NCBI GenBank assembly: GCA_948442695.1
Contig: CAOJSF010000006.1
Span: 1-64,000 of the forward strand
From: an uncultured Clostridia bacterium
GTDB lineage: Bacteria > Bacillota > Clostridia > Christensenellales > UBA1242
Direction of reading: 5' to 3'
DNA length: 64,000 bases
Below are positions 52,684 to 60,999 of the stretch, in pieces. Positions within the stretch are counted from its first letter, which is position 1. Each line of letters begins with the position of its first letter. Under the pieces are notes generated by a model, which did no database searches, had not been told where the DNA came from, and worked only from the letters and a program-made list of their open reading frames with translations. The position numbers and the translations under genes are program-made.

Positions 52684-52699
52684 TCACCGCTCTTTTTTT
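52670..52699. terminator. Bidirectional terminator made of coding ends
   Basis: AAAAAGAGCG (52670-52679), loop TTAATCAC (52680-52687), CGCTCTTTTT (52688-52697). Both convergent genes' stop codons fall in the loop. Confidence 0.88.
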
Positions 52700-52976
52700 G
52701 TTGGTTTTTTAAGTTATAAATCAATTGCCTAATAGGAGCAAGTTCTTCTTCAGTTAATCCTGTAATGTCTAATGTTGTTTGATTCTCTCTACCTAATAAA
52801 AAATCAACACTTATACCAAAATAATCGGCAATCATTATTAGTTTTGAGATGGATGGCATAGCATTACCATTTTCCCAGTTGCAATATGTTTGTTTAGCAA
52901 CATTTAGGCGATTTGAGAATTGTGATTGTGATAAATTTGTGCTTTCTCTTAATTTTTTTAGTTGTTCAGAAAACAT
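52680..52976 (-). CDS. XRE-family regulator
   Basis: 98-aa helix-turn-helix protein. Residues 5-60 form the Cro/C1-type HTH: LKKLRESTNLSQSQFSNRLN, then QTYCNWENGNAMPSISKLI and ADYFGISVDFLLGRE, the standard pattern. A C-terminal helix (TEEELAPIRQLIYNLK) may dimerise. The ATG at 52976 follows GGAGG. Transcribed divergently from the small gene at 53121, an arrangement often seen in mobile-element control switches; target unknown. Confidence 0.9.
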   Translation of the reverse strand: MFSEQLKKLRESTNLSQSQFSNRLNVAKQTYCNWENGNAMPSISKLIMIADYFGISVDFLLGRENQTTLDITGLTEEELAPIRQLIYNLKNQQKKSGD

Positions 52977-53021
52977 AAAAACCTCCATATATAATTTTAT
53001 AATATTATTGTATCAAAAAAT

Positions 53022-53050
53022 TTGACAAAACTATAATAAAAAAGTATTAT
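53022..53050 (+). promoter_or_regulatory. Promoter between XRE and small divergent gene
   Basis: TTGACA at 53022-53027, 17-base spacer, TATTAT at 53045-53050. On the other strand TTGATA (53011-53016) may be the XRE -35 box, so the two promoters face away and overlap regulatory space. Confidence 0.7.
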
Positions 53051-53120
53051 TATTTGGGACACTAAATAAAGGAGGTGATAGTTTAAATAATCTAAAAAAT
53101 CATACAAAAGGAGGTGAGAA

Positions 53121-53384
53121 ATGAAAGAGTTTTTATTTATGATTCAAGAAGAGTTTATAAAAGAGGAAATAATTTATGATAAAAGAAAAAAATCGAGAAA
53201 ACATATTTGCAATGATGAAAAGTTTGATGAACTTATGAAAAAACTTTTATCTTATGAGAATTATTGCAAGTTTATAAACTATGAGGATGATATCAATAGA
53301 TACTGGTCTGATAGAGAAATTCGGCTTATAAGGTTTGTCATTAAGTATTTTAAGACTCTGCCAAAAGAATTGATCGAGGCTTGA
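53121..53384 (+). CDS. Small hypothetical protein divergent from XRE gene
   Basis: 87-aa protein, unrecognised, highly charged and helical (MKEFLFMIQEEFIKEEIIY, KKSRKHICNDEKFDELMKKLLS), ending in a hydrophobic helix (IRLIRFVIKYFKTLP). No signal or TM. An excellent AAAGGAGGTGAG ribosome binding site precedes it; a second identical AAAGGAGGTGA lies about 38 bases upstream without a usable start. It is the probable target of the divergent XRE regulator. Confidence 0.6.
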   Translation: MKEFLFMIQEEFIKEEIIYDKRKKSRKHICNDEKFDELMKKLLSYENYCKFINYEDDINRYWSDREIRLIRFVIKYFKTLPKELIEA

Positions 53385-53403
53385 GTTTTGTGTTGTCAAT
53401 ATA

Positions 53404-53576
53404 TTTAAAATATAATCAATGTGAAAAATAAAATGATTTGTTTTTATAACTTTGATTAAATATAGAAAAAATTTGAAAGTATTTAGAAAATATTTCAACA
53501 AAAGAGAATGTTTTTATTAAATCAAAATAATTTAAAATAAAATCAATGTGGAAAATAAAATGATTTGTTTTTATTA
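53404..53576. repeat. 46-bp direct repeat pair
   Basis: Copies at 53404-53449 and 53531-53576 differ at three positions; each contains AATCAATGTG and ATAAAATGATTTGTTTTTAT. They lie in a non-coding gap between the small gene and addB. Confidence 0.85.
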
Positions 53577-53605
53577 ATGAAAAATAATTTACGATTATGA
53601 AACAT

Positions 53606-53690
53606 TTGATTGTTTATCAATAAAACAAATTATAATGAATTTAAATGTAAAAACACAAGAGAAGTCCTGCAGGTTTGCGGGGCTTTTTTT
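53606..53690 (+). ncRNA. Possible very short transcript: promoter plus terminator
   Basis: TTGATT at 53606-53611, 19-base spacer and TATAAT at 53631-53636, followed at 53662-53690 by a GC-rich terminator (AGTCCTGCA, loop GGTT, TGCGGGGCT, T7). Predicted transcript about 45-50 bases. It may instead simply be an isolated terminator. Confidence 0.35.
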
Positions 53691-53722
53691 GTCAAAGACT
53701 TTTAATTTTTGTCAAAATATGT

Positions 53723-53728
53723 TATCAT
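53723..53728 (+). promoter_or_regulatory. Candidate -10 box directly before addB
   Basis: TATCAT with the ATG of addB at 53735, seven bases later; the -35 region is poor and no ribosome binding site exists. Suggests a leaderless transcript. Confidence 0.4.
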
Positions 53729-53734
53729 ATCTAT

Positions 53735-56710
53735 ATGAAAATTTCCCTCTATCAAAATGTGACGCAGATTGATGCTGTCAAAGATATGTTTTCCGCTATT
53801 GACAATAGTGATATTTTTGCCGAGCATATTGTCATTGTCCCTGACAGATTTTCCCTGCTCTCCGAAAAAATGTTGTTGGAGGCATTGCCAAAGGCATTAT
53901 TTAATGTGCGGGTAGAGAATTTGACCAGTTTTTCTGTTGGACTTTTGGAGAGGCTGGGGCATAAAGAGAATGACATTTTGTCAAATGGAGAGGTTTTGCT
54001 TCTCACTCAGCAGGCAATCGAGAATGTAAAGGAAGAACTTTTGACTTTTAAGAAGAGCAGGATTGCCTTTGCCTATGAGATAAGTAAACTTTTGTCGCAA
54101 TTTAAGAGTTGTGGGATTGATTGTGAGAATTTGAGAGGTGACGGGCAGAAGGCGGAAGAGAAGTTTCATGATTTGAGGCTTATCTATGCCGAATATCAGA
54201 GATTGCTTGCCGGCAAACTTGATGCAAATGAGAGGCTGGGACTTCTTATCAAAAAAATGGACAATCAAAATCTTCTTAATGGCACAAAGTTATATTTTGC
54301 GGGGTTTGATGCCTTCACAAAAGAGGGATTTGAACTTATTAAAAAACTTATTGTCTCTTGTGATGAGGTAAATTTTTCGGTTGCTGAGAGTTATGACGAG
54401 GGCAATGAGTATATTTATGACCATGACATTATGCAAAAACTTCAGCATTTTGCGGTTGAAATGGGAGTTATGCTTGAGGTTAAGGATGGCAAGAATAATA
54501 TGTCAGACCACAAGAAGGCACTTGTCAGTGGGGTGTATAGTTATGGCAAGGTCAGATGTGAAAACGACGGATTTTACAACCTCTTTTCGGCTGGCAATAT
54601 TCAAGAAGAGGTTGAGTCTGTCGCAAAACTCATCAGATATCAGGTGTTTGAGGGAGAGAGGTTTAAAAATATTTCCATTGCGTTGAGTGATGTGGGGAGA
54701 TATCAGACTCAGATTGAAAACATCTTTGATAGATATCAGATTCCATATTATATTGATTCTTCAATTACTGCAGATGGCACGCTTTTGGGGAGAACGGTTA
54801 TTGAACTTCTTGAAGCGGTGAGTTTTGGGCTTTGTGGAGACAGGCTGATATCACTTTTATCAAATCCACTTTTAGGAAGTGGTGACTTGATTGAAAGGTG
54901 TCAGAGACTGGGCATTGACAGCAGAAGAAAATATAAGCAGTTTATCGAGAGGGATTTCCCTTTTGGAGACATCGCATCTGCTCTTGAGAAATGTAAGAGG
55001 TCAAAGGAGTTTGGAGACATCATATTGCAGTTTTTGGGCAGAATTATCTCATCTTTTGATGAAATTTTGAGAATTTTAGAAGAAAAAGGTGAAATTAAAG
55101 ATAAAAACATCTTAAGTCAGGTGCTTGACATCATAAAAGAAAGCGTAGAACTTATAAATCAATATGATGACGAAATTGAAATTGACGAGTATGCAAGAAA
55201 GGTAAAACTGTTGTTGTCGTTCAGGCAAGTTTCGACAGTGCCTAGTTATGTTGACGGAGTGATGATAGGTGATGCGACATCAAGTTTTTTTGATGAATGT
55301 GAGAGTCTTATCATAATAGGCGGACAGGCTTTGCCGGTGACCTCGCTTGACAATGGACTGCTCAGTGATGAAGAAATGAAAGTCAGCGTCAAGGAGATTG
55401 AGCCGACAATCAGAATGATAAATCGAAGAAACAGATTTAAGATATTTTCGCTTTTGCCACTTGCAAAAAAGAGGCTTTTTGTCTTCTATCAGATGATGAG
55501 TGAGGAGGGAAAGAAAAATCAGGTTCCGACATACATCTCATCAATGAATGAAATCTTTGGGCAGATTGAAATCAAGGCTTCGCACATATTTTTTGCCTCT
55601 TTTCCGCAAAGCAGAGAGAGGGCTCTTATAAGTGCAGATTATTCAAAAAAAGGTAAAGTTTCACAAAATTTGGCAAAAAAACAGCAAAATGACGTAAAAA
55701 ATCGTAAATTATTGAGTTTTCAGCCACAAAAACTTATGTTTAAGGACAATATTGTCAGGGTGACACAACTTGAGCAATATTTCAGTTGTCCCTTCAAGCA
55801 CTTTGTAAATTATGGGCTTAAATTAAGTGAGGTTGAGAGTTGTGAATTTGATGCAAGGGACATCGGAAACATATGTCATAAAGGAAATGAGAAGTTTATA
55901 AAAAGATTGAAGAGAGACAATTTTGATTTGTCTATTGACATTGACAGGTTTATTGAAAGTGAGTTTAAGCAAATAATTGAAGAGGAAAAGTTGAGCGAAA
56001 AGATTGATATGCTTGATGAAAGGGATTCATTTATTCGCTTTATCAAGAGGCAGATGAAATCAAATTTTGTTGATATTATTCGTGACCTTGAAAAGTCGCA
56101 ATTTAGACCAAAATATATTGAAAAGAAAATTGACAACTTTATCATCAGTGTAGGTGGAGAGGATTATATCATTTCGGGTCGAGCCGACCGCATTGACGAA
56201 TCGGGCAGATATTTTAGAATCATTGATTACAAAACTGGAAAAACAGGGACAATATTAAAAGAACTTTTTTATGGCGAAAAATTGCAACTTTTCCTTTATC
56301 AGAAGATGTTGTCAAAGACAGGGAAGATTTCAGCAGGGGCATTTTATTTCAATTCTGGGCTTGATTATCAGGCAAACGAGGATGACGAGTTGATTTTGAA
56401 AGGGATTGCAAGAGGTGAAGAAAGTGTAATTGAGATGTTTGACTCTGACATTGCAAGCACAGGCAGAAGTAAAATCTTGTCAATATATAAAGGCTCGGAC
56501 GGGAATTTTAAGGGTAGTAGTCTTTGCAAGAAGACGCTTGAAGAGTTGCAAGATTATTCTGTTGAAGTTTCTAAAAAGGCAATAGATGAAATTGCTGGTG
56601 GTTATATCTTGCCAAAGCCAAATGCAAAGAGTTGTGCTTATTGCAAACACAGAGCCTTTTGTGGATATGAAAAATTTCAAGGGGAAAGAAAGCAAGACAA
56701 AAGTTTGTGA
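53735..56710 (+). CDS. addB: AddB/RexB helicase-nuclease subunit
   Basis: 991-aa subunit of the AddAB (RexAB) double-strand-break resection enzyme. The C-terminal nuclease is clear: GRADRIDESGRYFRIIDYKTG (Asp and Asp-x-Lys) around residues 815-840. Four cysteines expected of the AddB Fe-S cluster are present: CPFKHF near 687, then CAYCKHRAFC near 970. The N terminus (MKISLYQNVTQIDAVKD) has no Walker A, as in RexB-type subunits, so ATP hydrolysis would rest on AddA. The start at 53735 fits the family better than the frame start at 53675. addA follows after 178 bases. Confidence 0.93.
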   Translation: MKISLYQNVTQIDAVKDMFSAIDNSDIFAEHIVIVPDRFSLLSEKMLLEALPKALFNVRVENLTSFSVGLLERLGHKENDILSNGEVLLLTQQAIENVKEELLTFKKSRIAFAYEISKLLSQFKSCGIDCENLRGDGQKAEEKFHDLRLIYAEYQRLLAGKLDANERLGLLIKKMDNQNLLNGTKLYFAGFDAFTKEGFELIKKLIVSCDEVNFSVAESYDEGNEYIYDHDIMQKLQHFAVEMGVMLEVKDGKNNMSDHKKALVSGVYSYGKVRCENDGFYNLFSAGNIQEEVESVAKLIRYQVFEGERFKNISIALSDVGRYQTQIENIFDRYQIPYYIDSSITADGTLLGRTVIELLEAVSFGLCGDRLISLLSNPLLGSGDLIERCQRLGIDSRRKYKQFIERDFPFGDIASALEKCKRSKEFGDIILQFLGRIISSFDEILRILEEKGEIKDKNILSQVLDIIKESVELINQYDDEIEIDEYARKVKLLLSFRQVSTVPSYVDGVMIGDATSSFFDECESLIIIGGQALPVTSLDNGLLSDEEMKVSVKEIEPTIRMINRRNRFKIFSLLPLAKKRLFVFYQMMSEEGKKNQVPTYISSMNEIFGQIEIKASHIFFASFPQSRERALISADYSKKGKVSQNLAKKQQNDVKNRKLLSFQPQKLMFKDNIVRVTQLEQYFSCPFKHFVNYGLKLSEVESCEFDARDIGNICHKGNEKFIKRLKRDNFDLSIDIDRFIESEFKQIIEEEKLSEKIDMLDERDSFIRFIKRQMKSNFVDIIRDLEKSQFRPKYIEKKIDNFIISVGGEDYIISGRADRIDESGRYFRIIDYKTGKTGTILKELFYGEKLQLFLYQKMLSKTGKISAGAFYFNSGLDYQANEDDELILKGIARGEESVIEMFDSDIASTGRSKILSIYKGSDGNFKGSSLCKKTLEELQDYSVEVSKKAIDEIAGGYILPKPNAKSCAYCKHRAFCGYEKFQGERKQDKSL

Positions 56711-56763
56711 TAGATGATAAAAATATTAAAACAACAGAAAAAAGAATGAAAAACACGAAAAAC

Positions 56764-56805
56764 ATGAAAAACGTTTAAAAAATAATGAAAAACGTTTAAA
56801 AAATA
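56764..56805. repeat. Perfect 21-bp tandem duplication
   Basis: ATGAAAAACG plus TTTAAAAAATA occurs twice without mismatch at 56764-56784 and 56785-56805, in the addB-addA gap. Confidence 0.85.
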
Positions 56806-56888
56806 ATTAAAAAACTATAAAATAATCAAAATTTTAAAATAAAAATGAGAAATCAATAATATTTTTCAAATAAAAAACAGAGGAAATT

Positions 56889-59800
56889 ATGGAAGAAAAG
56901 AAAAGTCGGGCGACGGAAGAGCAACAGAAGATACTAGACAGCAGGGCGAAGAACCTTGTCATTTCTGCATCTGCTGGAAGTGGAAAAACATATATCTTGA
57001 TTGAAAAACTTAAAAATTTAATCTGCAATCAAAATGTCAAGGTGGAAAGGCTTTTGGTGTTGACATTTACAAAGGTTGCCTCGCAGGAGATGAAGACCAG
57101 GCTTAATAATGCAATTCTTTCTCTCACGCCGACAAAAGAACTTATTGAAAGTCTTGATTCTCTTCCGCTGAGTGACATTTCCACCATTGATAGTTTTTGC
57201 GAAAAGATAATAAAGAGAAATATCAACAAACTTGATTTGGACGAAAATTTCATCATTTTGGATGAAAAAAATGCAAAAAACCTCAAAAATATCGCTTTTT
57301 TAAGCACTTATCAACATTTTGCAAGAAATTTTGCTGAAAAATTTGAAGAAATTTATCTGGCATTTAAGAAAAATAAATCATCTTTTCAGGAGTGCATATT
57401 TGCCATTCAAGACTTTTGCAGTTCTGTAAACGAAGAGGAAGAGAGGCTTGATTTCTTTGAAAATCATATAGCCGAAATAAATGTTTTGTCGCAAAATCGA
57501 ATAAAGGAGTTTTTTGAAAGTTGTCAAAAAAGAGCAAGGCAAATTTTGGTTAAAGCCGAAAATTTGAAATTATCAAACTCGGAAAAAGTTTTTGTAGAGA
57601 GTTTAGACAATATTTTATGCACATCTTTTGGGGGCGATTTATTTGATGTTTGTCAAAGATTGAATTGTATGGTTGTGCCTTCGCTTAAGGGCAGGCATCA
57701 AGATGAGGTGAAATCAATTCTTCTTCCGGCGAGAGAAGAGATTAAGCCTATGCTTGATTTGGCGAAAAAATATCAATATTTGCCTAAAGATGCGATTAAG
57801 CAGGCGGAAGAGGGAAGTTTAGTAAAGGCGATTTTTGAATTCTATCATCATTATATAGATGTGTATTCCTCTTTAAAAGCAAAAAAGTCGGGGCTGGATT
57901 TTGCAGACATTGAAAAGTTTGCTAAAAAACTTTTGAGAGATGATGAGGTTAAAAAATCACTTCAAGAGAAATATGACTATATTTTTATTGATGAATATCA
58001 GGACACAAACAAACTTCAAGAAAGCATTTTAAAACCCATTGCTGAGGGAGGATTTTTTACAGCGGTTGGTGATATAAAGCAGGGAATATATGGTTTTAGA
58101 AATGCAAGTATGGAAATCATGCAAAATGACATAGAGAATTTTTCGGCGAGTGATGATGGGGATGCGTTGTATCTGAATGGAAACTTTAGAACCGATGAAA
58201 GGATTTTAAATTTTGTCAACATCATATTTGAAAAGATTATGACCAAAGAAAGCGTTGGAATTGAATATAAAGAAAAGTCAATGCTTAAAGGTCTGAAAAA
58301 GTTTTTGAAAGGAGAACTTCCTCCTGTTTGTGTTGACATCGTTCTTGATGAAAAAAAAGATAATATTGATAAAAATGAAAATAGTTTGGCTGTAAATGGT
58401 CAGACTGGCACAACATTAAAAGATGAAAAAGATTTTGAGAATTTGCAAAACCAGCAAGATAGAATAGAAATTTATAGTGTCAAAGATGATTGCCTAGAAA
58501 GAGATGACTCATTAGATAGCGAGATAAATGCCATTATAAGTCGTATTGAGCAGGTTGTTGGAAGTCAAATATATGATGCCAAACTAGAGAAATTTCGCAA
58601 GGCGGAAATGGGTGATATTTCACTTCTGTTTAGGGGACGAAGCAAACTTATGCAAGAGTTGGTTTTGAGGCTGAGAAGTTTGGGTATTCCTGTCAATGCA
58701 GACCTAAAAGAATCGCTTATTGAAGATAGTCAAATTGCAGTTTTAAACTCTCTACTAAAATTGACGCTTAATATAAAGGATGATATTTCGCTTGCAAGTG
58801 TTATGTGTTCTCCTTTTGGCGGATTTAATATTGATGAAATTGCAAAGATTCGATTTGAAGGGGGAGATGAAAAGTTTTTCAATCTTGTTTTAAACAGTGG
58901 GGACGAAAAGATTGCAAGGTTTAAATTGTTGATTGAAAATTTCAAATTTGACATTCAAGTTTTTGGGGTTACAAAGGCATTGTGTAGACTTTTTAATAAA
59001 TATGACTTTTATGAATATCTCAATTCTTTTGATTCTAAAAAGGAAAAAATCTCCAACATCAACAGTCTTTTCAAGTTGATTAAAGGGGGAAATCTTGACT
59101 ATAATGTTTCGGGACTAATATCTGTTTTGGAAAATTCTTCTGATGTTCGAGGTGGTGAAGGCTTTTCAAATGCTATAACGGTCACAACAATCCATGCGAC
59201 AAAGGGACTTGAATATCCTATTGTGATTTTGTGTGGTGCGGGTGATAACTTAAACAAGGTTTACAGCAAAAGTTTCATATTGTCAGAAAAGTTTGGGCTG
59301 GGATGCAGTTTGTTTGATTTTGAAAGTATGACAAGAGTGCCTTCGCCTGCCTTTCTTGCTGGCAGACTTGAACTTGAGGCAAGAGAGTTTGTTGATGAAA
59401 TAATGATATTTTATGTTGCACTCACTCGTGCCCAAAATCATCTTTATATTGTTGGCAAGGCTAAGGAAAAAGAGTTGGCAACAATGAGCGCTTCATATCT
59501 CAACAATTATTTAAAAATGATTTTGTTTGCTTTTGGTGAAAATTTTGTCTCGCAACTTTTCAGTCAAGGAAAAATTTGCACAGAGAATTTTGAATTCAAG
59601 ATAGTTGAAGATGAATGTGGAAAAGGTGATTTTTTAGAAATAAACAATCAAAACAATAAAAATAATTCAGTTCAAAAATATTCTAATGAGATTAATCAAT
59701 ATCTTGATTTTGAATATTATCTAGAAAATGAATGTCGTTTGAGTTTTAAAAATTCTGTCACTGGCGTCATGTCGCATGATCAAGATTTGGTAAATGGTCA

Positions 59801-60599
59801 TGAGCATAAGAATGAGTATAATGCTGACCAGCAATTTGAACGGATGTCAGCCAGAGAGGAAGCCATAATGACCGGAAATGCCTATCATGAAGCATTGAAA
59901 CTTTTGGATTTTGATAAGATTGAAAGTATGGAAAGTTTAGCAGAACAATCAGATTTTCTTCAAGAAAACATGACAAATGGCTATTATGAAAAACTTGATT
60001 TCTCACTTTTATATAGAAATATCTCTTTGCTTAAAAATCTTATAATGGGCAAAAAGGCAATAAAAGAGAAAGAATTTATAATGATGACAAGCACCTTTGA
60101 GATGAATAAGTTGCTTGAAGATTGTGAAGAAAGTAAAAGATGCGAAGATGAAGTTGACGAAAAAGTCTGCGGGCAATTTGACACAAACGGTGAAAGAAAT
60201 ATGCCTTACAATGAAGAAGACATTAAGGAGACAGATTATTTAAATATTTTAGAAGGCAAAAGTGAAACAACTGACCAAAACCGGTCAATAAACATCATAA
60301 ATAATAATGACATAGTTTCTTACAAAAAAATAAACAATAGTGAATTGAATTTTGAAAATAATCTTATTGTGCAAGGAATTGTTGACCTGTTTGCTCTGGA
60401 CGGCGGGAATGATGAAATAATACTTGTTGATTATAAATACACCTCATCAAAAGATGAAAATGTCATTCTAAGTCGTTATAAAAAACAACTGAAACTTTAT
60501 GCCCTTGCAATTCAAAAGGCGTTGGGAAGACAGCCTGATAAATGCTATATACTTTCGCTTAAAGAGGGAAGACTTATAAAAGTGGATTTGATTAAATGA
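56889..60599 (+). CDS. addA: AddA helicase-nuclease subunit
   Basis: 1236-aa UvrD-type helicase and nuclease that works with AddB at DNA double-strand ends. Walker A SASAGSGKTYIL near residues 27-38, motif Ia LVLTFTKVASQEMK, motif II YIFIDEYQDTN near 360, GDIKQGIYGFR, motif V TIHATKGLEYPIVIL near 770 and motif VI FYVALTRAQNHLY. The C-terminal nuclease domain has NAYHEALKLL near 1000 and GIVDLFALD ... ILVDYKYTSSK near 1165-1185. An Asn/Glu-rich acidic insertion sits between these. Ribosome binding site AGAGGAAATT. Normal AddA length. Confidence 0.95.
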   Translation: MEEKKSRATEEQQKILDSRAKNLVISASAGSGKTYILIEKLKNLICNQNVKVERLLVLTFTKVASQEMKTRLNNAILSLTPTKELIESLDSLPLSDISTIDSFCEKIIKRNINKLDLDENFIILDEKNAKNLKNIAFLSTYQHFARNFAEKFEEIYLAFKKNKSSFQECIFAIQDFCSSVNEEEERLDFFENHIAEINVLSQNRIKEFFESCQKRARQILVKAENLKLSNSEKVFVESLDNILCTSFGGDLFDVCQRLNCMVVPSLKGRHQDEVKSILLPAREEIKPMLDLAKKYQYLPKDAIKQAEEGSLVKAIFEFYHHYIDVYSSLKAKKSGLDFADIEKFAKKLLRDDEVKKSLQEKYDYIFIDEYQDTNKLQESILKPIAEGGFFTAVGDIKQGIYGFRNASMEIMQNDIENFSASDDGDALYLNGNFRTDERILNFVNIIFEKIMTKESVGIEYKEKSMLKGLKKFLKGELPPVCVDIVLDEKKDNIDKNENSLAVNGQTGTTLKDEKDFENLQNQQDRIEIYSVKDDCLERDDSLDSEINAIISRIEQVVGSQIYDAKLEKFRKAEMGDISLLFRGRSKLMQELVLRLRSLGIPVNADLKESLIEDSQIAVLNSLLKLTLNIKDDISLASVMCSPFGGFNIDEIAKIRFEGGDEKFFNLVLNSGDEKIARFKLLIENFKFDIQVFGVTKALCRLFNKYDFYEYLNSFDSKKEKISNINSLFKLIKGGNLDYNVSGLISVLENSSDVRGGEGFSNAITVTTIHATKGLEYPIVILCGAGDNLNKVYSKSFILSEKFGLGCSLFDFESMTRVPSPAFLAGRLELEAREFVDEIMIFYVALTRAQNHLYIVGKAKEKELATMSASYLNNYLKMILFAFGENFVSQLFSQGKICTENFEFKIVEDECGKGDFLEINNQNNKNNSVQKYSNEINQYLDFEYYLENECRLSFKNSVTGVMSHDQDLVNGHEHKNEYNADQQFERMSAREEAIMTGNAYHEALKLLDFDKIESMESLAEQSDFLQENMTNGYYEKLDFSLLYRNISLLKNLIMGKKAIKEKEFIMMTSTFEMNKLLEDCEESKRCEDEVDEKVCGQFDTNGERNMPYNEEDIKETDYLNILEGKSETTDQNRSINIINNNDIVSYKKINNSELNFENNLIVQGIVDLFALDGGNDEIILVDYKYTSSKDENVILSRYKKQLKLYALAIQKALGRQPDKCYILSLKEGRLIKVDLIK

Positions 60600-60999
60600 T
60601 TTTTTTGCTAAGGGTGAATAATAAATAAAATATTTTAAAATATCAAATTCAAAAGATTTCAATAAATAATATTATTGATTCATTTTATTATTTATTATAT
60701 TGATTGAATCATATTTGAAAAATATATAAAAAATCGAATTAAAAATTTAGCAAGAAAAAAGATTGTTTATTTATCAATTAAATTATAAAAAATAAAGATA
60801 AAAAATTGTTGAAAAATCAATTAAATTTTTATTAATTCAATAAAAAACATTATCTTAACTCAGATTTTATCACTATATCAACAAGGAAAGTTATTAAAAA
60901 ATAAATAAAAAAATTATTAAAAATATTCAAAAAAAATATTGAATTTATTAGTAATTTTTTTTATTGTATGATATACTAAAAATAAAAGGAGATGATGTT
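60600..60999. other. AT-rich gap with weak promoter
   Basis: Almost pure A/T. TATACT at 60972-60977 could be the -10 box of the 61000 gene; no consensus -35 is found. Nothing else recognised. Confidence 0.45.
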
